NCBI GenBank assembly: GCA_902461985.1
Contig: CABQAB010000061.1
Location: 1 to 9,478 of the forward strand
Direction: 5' to 3'
DNA from: an uncultured Bacteroidales bacterium
Lineage (GTDB): Bacteria; Bacteroidota; Bacteroidia; Bacteroidales; UBA932
Length of the DNA stretch: 9,478 nucleotides
The notes under the pieces are model-generated. The model saw only the letters and a program-made list of their open reading frames with translations. It was not told the origin of the DNA and made no database searches. This document shows, piece after piece, positions 6,601 to 9,478 of the stretch (position 1 is the first letter of the stretch; each line of letters starts with the position of its first letter). The translations under genes and the position numbers were made by a program.

Positions 6601-7654
6601 CCATTCCTCCTCCGTCAGTCGCAATCCAGATATTACCTTTGCCGTCTTCCCCGAACATCGTTACCAGACCTGAACTCAATCCGTCTTCCTCTGCCATGAG
6701 GTGCCGGAATATGTTCCTCTGTTCATTGTACTGATAGACGCCGTCGAAATAGGTCCCGACCCAGATGCTGCCCTGATGGTCGCAGAGTATGCTCCAGACG
6801 GATGTCGTGCCGGATTTGCTGTGTCTGTCGGAATATGAACTGAAGATTCCGCTTTCAGGGTCATATACATTAAGGCCGTCGAATGTGCCTATCCAGATTT
6901 TCCCTTCCCTGTCCTGACAGAAATCCCTTACGAAATCGGAACTGAGGCTGCAGGAATCTCCGTCCCTGTGCCGGAAATTCGTAAGTTTCCGTCCTTCGAG
7001 CATATATACTCCGTCGTTCCAGCTGCCTATCCACCATCTTTCTTCCCTGTCGCGGAACATCGAGGTGATTTTCCCGTTGCCTATTATATGTTTCAGACCT
7101 TTTGCCGGTGCGTAACTGTAGAGGCCGTGTTCCTCTGTGCCTATGAGTATTTGCTCCCCGTCTTCTCCCAGCGCCTTTATGCTGGAAACATATGGCGGCA
7201 TTTCGAAAAAGAGCGTGCATTTTCCGTTTTCGTAGACATAGATCTTGTTTCCTATGCCTACATACAGCCTTTCATGGAAGTATATGGTATTCGCCTCTTC
7301 GGAAACTATGGTTTTGAACTGCCCGGTCCCGGTGTCGAGTTCGCTGACTCCATAACTGAGAATATAGATTTTCCCGTCCTTGTTGCCTGTGATTCCCTGA
7401 ATCCTGTCGTACTGGAGACAGTTGGGCTCTCCTTTTCTGTATTTATAGACTATGAAGCGGTTGCCGTTGTAGAGATTGAGTCCGTTTCTTGTCCCGAGCC
7501 AGATCATCTGTTCCTCGTCCTGATACAGACAGCGCACGGCGTTGTCGCTGAGTCCGTTTTCTCTCGTGAACTGTCTTGATGCGAAGTCTTCGGCGGTGCC
7601 GTTTATGGCCGGCAGCAGCAACAGCACTGTGAGAAAGAGTGTATGTGGTTTCAT
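3659..7654 (-). CDS. Hybrid two-component system sensor/regulator (HTCS), AraC-type output
   Basis: A 1331-residue one-protein phosphorelay spanning the inner membrane. Signal peptide 1-21. Periplasmic Reg_prop repeats from about 30 to 640, forming two beta-propellers (GLSDNAVRCLYQDEEQMIWLGT at 34-55; later IWIGTFDGLNVYD and IWVGTYFDGVYQY). Y_Y_Y domain about 670-752, one membrane helix about 756-776, then a coiled linker. Histidine kinase: NISHEFRTPL with phospho-acceptor His813, N-box NNLISNAIKHT (925-935), G1 DNGSG (958-962), G2 GTGIGLAL (988-995). Receiver about 1070-1185: Glu1077/Asp1078, phospho-Asp1120 in LSDVMMPG, Thr1150, Lys1172 in TKPF. AraC-type HTH about 1225-1320. All key residues are present, so it should be active. 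HTCS proteins bind oligosaccharides in the periplasm and switch on adjacent glycan-use genes. Its start has an AAGGA Shine-Dalgarno sequence six bases upstream. Substrate cannot be read from sequence. Confidence 0.97.
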   Translation of the reverse strand: MKPHTLFLTVLLLLPAINGTAEDFASRQFTRENGLSDNAVRCLYQDEEQMIWLGTRNGLNLYNGNRFIVYKYRKGEPNCLQYDRIQGITGNKDGKIYILSYGVSELDTGTGQFKTIVSEEANTIYFHERLYVGIGNKIYVYENGKCTLFFEMPPYVSSIKALGEDGEQILIGTEEHGLYSYAPAKGLKHIIGNGKITSMFRDREERWWIGSWNDGVYMLEGRKLTNFRHRDGDSCSLSSDFVRDFCQDREGKIWIGTFDGLNVYDPESGIFSSYSDRHSKSGTTSVWSILCDHQGSIWVGTYFDGVYQYNEQRNIFRHLMAEEDGLSSGLVTMFGEDGKGNIWIATDGGGMDRYDPADGTFKWYRADGKNSISRNNVSCICCDPENDVIWAGTHRGGLNKLDLRSGRFTNYVHSEMDENSISSNVINHIMKQGDKLFLSTDNGVCLFSTATGHATKLFDSAGTMTNYTKGALTDKSGKLWIYGGAYGTRCYDPSTGEMKEYSAGSGNLSNNSINRVYQDSKGRLWLCSNRDGIDLYDEESDSFRNYDMDNNSLASNIVYNAVELPSGKMLFTTDAGFSILNEDNGRFINYYCKNGIPLSSINENALFVTSRGEILIGGDNGYVSFREEDLYRTPENYTITPSRLSVHGQEIHPGGNDGILDGALRGGGRILLKPGQTNFSIEYVTSDYLSDDENSLEYYMEGVSKSWTEMEGRPVVSFTNLTPGNYKLTVRLKNRPDGIVSPGLRIKVLHPWYTSWWAILLYIFAGALILYFIIRNYKAHVHLVEALKYEQTHLEDVEELNRSKTRFFTNISHEFRTPLTLINGNVEMLMQVRSFSPAVYNKILSIYKSSNQLQELITELLDFSKLDNGKMKIRVGEHNIVKFVYENYLLFREYARHNKITLDFVKTDDRIMLWYDPQQMQKVINNLISNAIKHTPEGGKITVVMRRDNDMTVIEVNDNGSGIPAQDLDRIFDRFYQSEYQKSSSYSGTGIGLALTKGIVELHGGTISVYSKPGEGTSFRVCLKSGNSHFSEEELKAAETVASVPETKQVEEVSEMQEPVIQGQDDNPSDKTMLIAEDNDELRKMLSGIFSSMYRIIETADGRQAWDKVMEEIPDIVLSDVMMPGMSGTDLCRSIKNNLETCHIPVVLLTARTTTQQNMDGLYSGADDYVTKPFNVNILVARCNNLVNNRIRLKEKFGKESRGTNVSIAANPLDKKLLKDAEKSIENHIDETDYNVDIMARETGVSRTKLFNKIKDISGMTPGEFILTYRLKYAAGLLLEHPEMNISEISDRLGFSSPRQFSKFFKNRYGSVPQVWRKTDPAPDDGQAQHI

Positions 7655-7673
7655 TTCAATTCCTTAATTGCTA

Positions 7674-7703
7674 CAAAATTAACAATCTTCCGCAAATAAA
7701 CAA
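7674..7703 (-). promoter_or_regulatory. Promoter of the HTCS gene (TTG-N19-TAATTTTG)
   Basis: On the minus strand TTG (7703-7701) is followed after exactly 19 bp by TAATTTTG (7681-7674), a full match to the Bacteroidetes sigma-ABfr promoter. Transcription would start near 7668, about 14 nt before the ATG. The complete -33/-7 pair suggests constitutive basal expression, as expected for a sensor gene. Confidence 0.7.
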
Positions 7704-7715
7704 GGTGTTCTGCCA

Positions 7716-7743
7716 GTACATTCATGTGTTTTACGCGTACATT
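7716..7743. promoter_or_regulatory. Direct repeats GTACATT with 21-bp spacing, possible AraC-type site
   Basis: GTACATT occurs at 7716-7722 and 7737-7743, starts 21 bp apart, that is two helical turns on the same DNA face. AraC-family regulators commonly bind direct repeats spaced this way. The pair lies 12 bp beyond the HTCS -33 element and roughly 95-120 bp upstream of the expected start of the divergent lipoprotein operon, so it could serve autoregulation, the divergent promoter, or both. Binding by the neighbouring HTCS is inference. Confidence 0.35.
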
Positions 7744-7824
7744 TCTACAGTGCGGACAATGTTGTGTTCCAGGAGGGTATAAATTCAGGACTCTCACCAT
7801 TACGCGAGATCCATGCAGATTTAG

Positions 7825-7832
7825 TATTTTTG
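7825..7832 (+). promoter_or_regulatory. Likely -7 promoter element of the plus-strand lipoprotein operon
   Basis: TATTTTTG at 7825-7832 matches TAnnTTTG. Transcription would start near 7838, giving a leader of about 14 nt before ATG 7852. No TTG occurs 19-21 bp upstream, so the promoter may depend on an activator, in contrast to the complete HTCS promoter facing the other way. Confidence 0.5.
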
Positions 7833-7851
7833 ACGAAAATATACTTGCCAC

Positions 7852-8775
7852 ATGAATATAGAGCACTTGACTTATGCAGCCCTGGCTGCTGTTATCTTCT
7901 TCACTTCGTGCGAATCCGGGACCGTGGAGCAGGAAAAATCCTGTCCTCTTCTGGTTGCGGGCAGAATCTATGACTACGGACAGTCCGATGCCGACAGGCT
8001 TTCGCACAGCGAACATATCGGCGTATTCGTCTTCGATTCGGAGACTGACGATGCGCTTTTTTCCAACCTCGGCTACACTGCGACCTACGGCACGAAAGAC
8101 GACTATTTTCAGCCGGACGACACCGGCAGCATCCCTCATTTCGCTCCCGACGGCGATGAAAGATGGAATGTTGCCGCCTATTTCCCATATGACGAGACTT
8201 CTGACGGACATGTGAAGCTGTCTGTAGCTGACCAGACGAAAATTACGGGGAAGACTCTGCTTCTTTACGCCTGCGCGAAAGGTGTGGAGAAAACCGGCAG
8301 AACTGCCTATCTCAGACTTTCTCCCGCTTTGAGCCGCATTGTGTTCCGTTTTCATGCCGGAGAGGGTGTGGCTGCAGATGTTGTGAAAGGCATTGTCTCT
8401 ACACTTGCGGACATCCCTACAGTCGGGAATTTCAGCGTCCTGACCTCGCATTTCACTCTTGCCGAAGAGTCCGGGGCTGCAGTGGATATGCTTGTCGCCG
8501 ACACTCCGGCGGACGGTGCGCTCTGCGAAACCGCTGCATACGTCATTCCCCAGGCGGATGTCAAAGGATATATGGCCCATATCACCGTACCGGGCGAGGC
8601 GGAGCCGAGGACGCTGGATATCGGCAGGGAGGTCGTGAATTTTGACCGTGGAACCGAATATGTCTATGAGATCACCGTGAACAAGGAGACTCTTGACGTG
8701 AAGGTTTCTTCCGCCCCGATTGCCGGCTGGACTGAAGACGGCAGTCTCGAACTTGACGATGAACAGGAAATGTAG
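7852..8775 (+). CDS. Fimbrillin-family (Mfa-like) lipoprotein
   Basis: A 307-residue predicted surface lipoprotein. Signal peptide with lipobox FFTSC, lipidated Cys20; its n-region (MNIEHLTY) has no Lys or Arg, which is unusual. Fimbrillin-like features: HIGVFVFDSE (55-64), WNVAAYFPYDE (105-115), LRLSPALSRIVFRFHAG (154-170), a late strand GTEYVYEITVN (267-277) and a C-terminal AGWTEDG (291-297). These fit the two-domain transthyretin-like fold of Bacteroidetes fimbrillins and minor pilins. The likely role is adhesion or as a pilus subunit or anchor; no other pilus gene is visible. The start is fixed by an in-frame TGA at 7831-7833, with no other start codon between. The next gene begins 61 bp later on the same strand with no obvious promoter, so the two probably form an operon. 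It is transcribed divergently from the HTCS gene, a common arrangement for its targets. Confidence 0.82.
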   Translation: MNIEHLTYAALAAVIFFTSCESGTVEQEKSCPLLVAGRIYDYGQSDADRLSHSEHIGVFVFDSETDDALFSNLGYTATYGTKDDYFQPDDTGSIPHFAPDGDERWNVAAYFPYDETSDGHVKLSVADQTKITGKTLLLYACAKGVEKTGRTAYLRLSPALSRIVFRFHAGEGVAADVVKGIVSTLADIPTVGNFSVLTSHFTLAEESGAAVDMLVADTPADGALCETAAYVIPQADVKGYMAHITVPGEAEPRTLDIGREVVNFDRGTEYVYEITVNKETLDVKVSSAPIAGWTEDGSLELDDEQEM

Positions 8776-8836
8776 GAATCTTGGATGACAAAAATTCAAA
8801 CATCTTCCAAGTTTAATGAAAACAACCCGAAATAAC

Positions 8837-9478
8837 ATGAAAATAATCAGAAATTCCGCTGTCGTGGCTCTCGCAGTACTTGCAGTCGCCTGCAGCAAAG
8901 AGGAAAACTACACGCCGGCACCGAAAGACGGCAAGCCTGTGAATTTCCGGATGACCGTAGCCGGAATGGGCACAAGAACTGTTACGGAAGCCGACGGAAG
9001 CAACCGCAGCGTCTCCTGGAGGGAAGGCGATGCAGTGGGCATATTCGTAAATGATGAGGCTTCAGCCTGCAAATACGGCTATTCTGCCGCTGAAGGCTGG
9101 ACATCTGCGTCTGCAATTTTTGCCCGGCCGGATGAGAGTTACAGTTTTTATTCCTACTATCCGTATGATTCCGAAATAGTTACGGCTGCTTCTGCAACTT
9201 CGGTGGAGGCTTCTGTGCTTGCAAACCAGAATGACCGGTATGACAGCAACAGCGGCTTCGACCTGAGCGATGTCCTGCTCGCAAGCAGGGAGAATGTCAC
9301 GGGTGAGGCCCTGGAAAATGTTGAGCTTCAATATTCTCACGCCTTTGCCATGGTTGAGGTACTCGTCAGCGGAACGCTGGTCGTCGCCGCTCCCGAGTCG
9401 GTGACTCTGGGCAATGTGGTCAGGACTGCTGCCATAGACCTTAAAACCAAGGCCGTGGCTCTCAAGGCGGGTGCGGCT
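8837..9478 (+). CDS. Fimbrillin-family lipoprotein, 3' end outside the window
   Basis: The first 214 codons of an ORF that stays open to the last base. Signal peptide with lipobox AVAC, lipidated Cys19, followed by SKEE. Then classic fimbrillin-family marks: VNFRMTVAGMGTRTVTEADG (35-54), SWREGDAVGIFVN (60-72), YSFYSYYPYDSE (about 100-111), a DLSDVLLASRE segment and YSHAFAMVEVLVSG, matching the Mfa-like/FimA-type N-terminal domain. The Gly-Thr-Arg-Thr site resembles where an N-terminal strand is exchanged or cleaved in pilins that mature by Arg-gingipain-like proteases (family knowledge; not shown here). A second in-frame ATG at 8816 would add seven residues (MKTTRNN); I prefer 8837 because it gives a compact signal peptide. 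Probably co-transcribed with the upstream lipoprotein. Whether it is a main pilin, a tip adhesin or a multi-domain protein depends on the missing C-terminus. Confidence 0.85.
   Translation, partial: MKIIRNSAVVALAVLAVACSKEENYTPAPKDGKPVNFRMTVAGMGTRTVTEADGSNRSVSWREGDAVGIFVNDEASACKYGYSAAEGWTSASAIFARPDESYSFYSYYPYDSEIVTAASATSVEASVLANQNDRYDSNSGFDLSDVLLASRENVTGEALENVELQYSHAFAMVEVLVSGTLVVAAPESVTLGNVVRTAAIDLKTKAVALKAGAA

Noticed and set aside
6968..7579. 203-codon plus-strand open frame within the HTCS gene
   Set aside because: Antisense to clear Reg_prop repeats; composition is that of a shadow frame.
8781..8811. CTTGGA/TCCAAG inverted repeat between the two fimbrillin-like genes
   Set aside because: A 6-bp stem with a loop of about 20 nt and no U-tract; too weak to call a terminator, and the genes probably share a transcript.
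7651..8898. 415-codon open frame on the minus strand opposite the fimbrillin-like lipoprotein gene
   Set aside because: Its translation has no domain logic or coherent signal, whereas the plus strand gives a lipobox and fimbrillin motifs. It also runs through the divergent promoter region and overlaps the HTCS start. It is an antisense shadow.
1..9478. tRNA, rRNA, CRISPR array, riboswitch, integrase or phage genes
   Set aside because: Looked for and not seen. No tRNA-like cloverleaf, no regularly spaced direct repeats and no recombinase motifs.

Overview
The window looks like chromosomal DNA of a Bacteroidales bacterium (Bacteroides, Prevotella, Alistipes or Muribaculaceae type; I cannot fix the genus). 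Evidence: an AraC-type hybrid two-component sensor (HTCS) with a double periplasmic propeller, several short-lipobox lipoproteins of the fimbrillin/Mfa-like kind, start sites mostly without a Shine-Dalgarno sequence, and promoter elements of the Bacteroidetes type (TAnnTTTG at -7, TTG at -33).

Layout. Positions 1-250 hold no gene. They form a repeat-like element bounded by a perfect 12-bp inverted repeat, with a long stem-loop inside. From 296 to 7654 everything reads on the minus strand. In transcription order: a 1331-residue HTCS (7654-3659); a secreted five-bladed beta-propeller glycosidase-like protein (3579-2446); a coding-like but broken tail in the same frame after its stop (2445-2290); a 50-residue small protein (2273-2121); and a 603-residue surface lipoprotein joining a fimbrillin-like N-terminus to a right-handed beta-helix (2107-296). 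A 197-bp divergent promoter region (7655-7851) separates these from plus-strand genes: a 307-residue fimbrillin-like lipoprotein (7852-8775) and a second fimbrillin-family lipoprotein that runs off the window end (8837-9478).

How they may work together (inference). The HTCS would sense an oligosaccharide in the periplasm. It would then activate the glycosidase promoter beside its own 3' end, and perhaps the divergent lipoprotein operon. The outputs are one carbohydrate-active enzyme and three exported lipoproteins with adhesin- or glycan-binding-type folds. No SusC/SusD pair is visible, so the locus resembles a glycan-responsive surface-adhesin locus more than a standard polysaccharide utilisation locus, although SusC/D could lie just outside.

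Least explained parts: the 50-codon ORF, the orphan reading-frame tail after the glycosidase, the inverted repeats packed around the glycosidase promoter, and the terminal-inverted-repeat element at the left edge.
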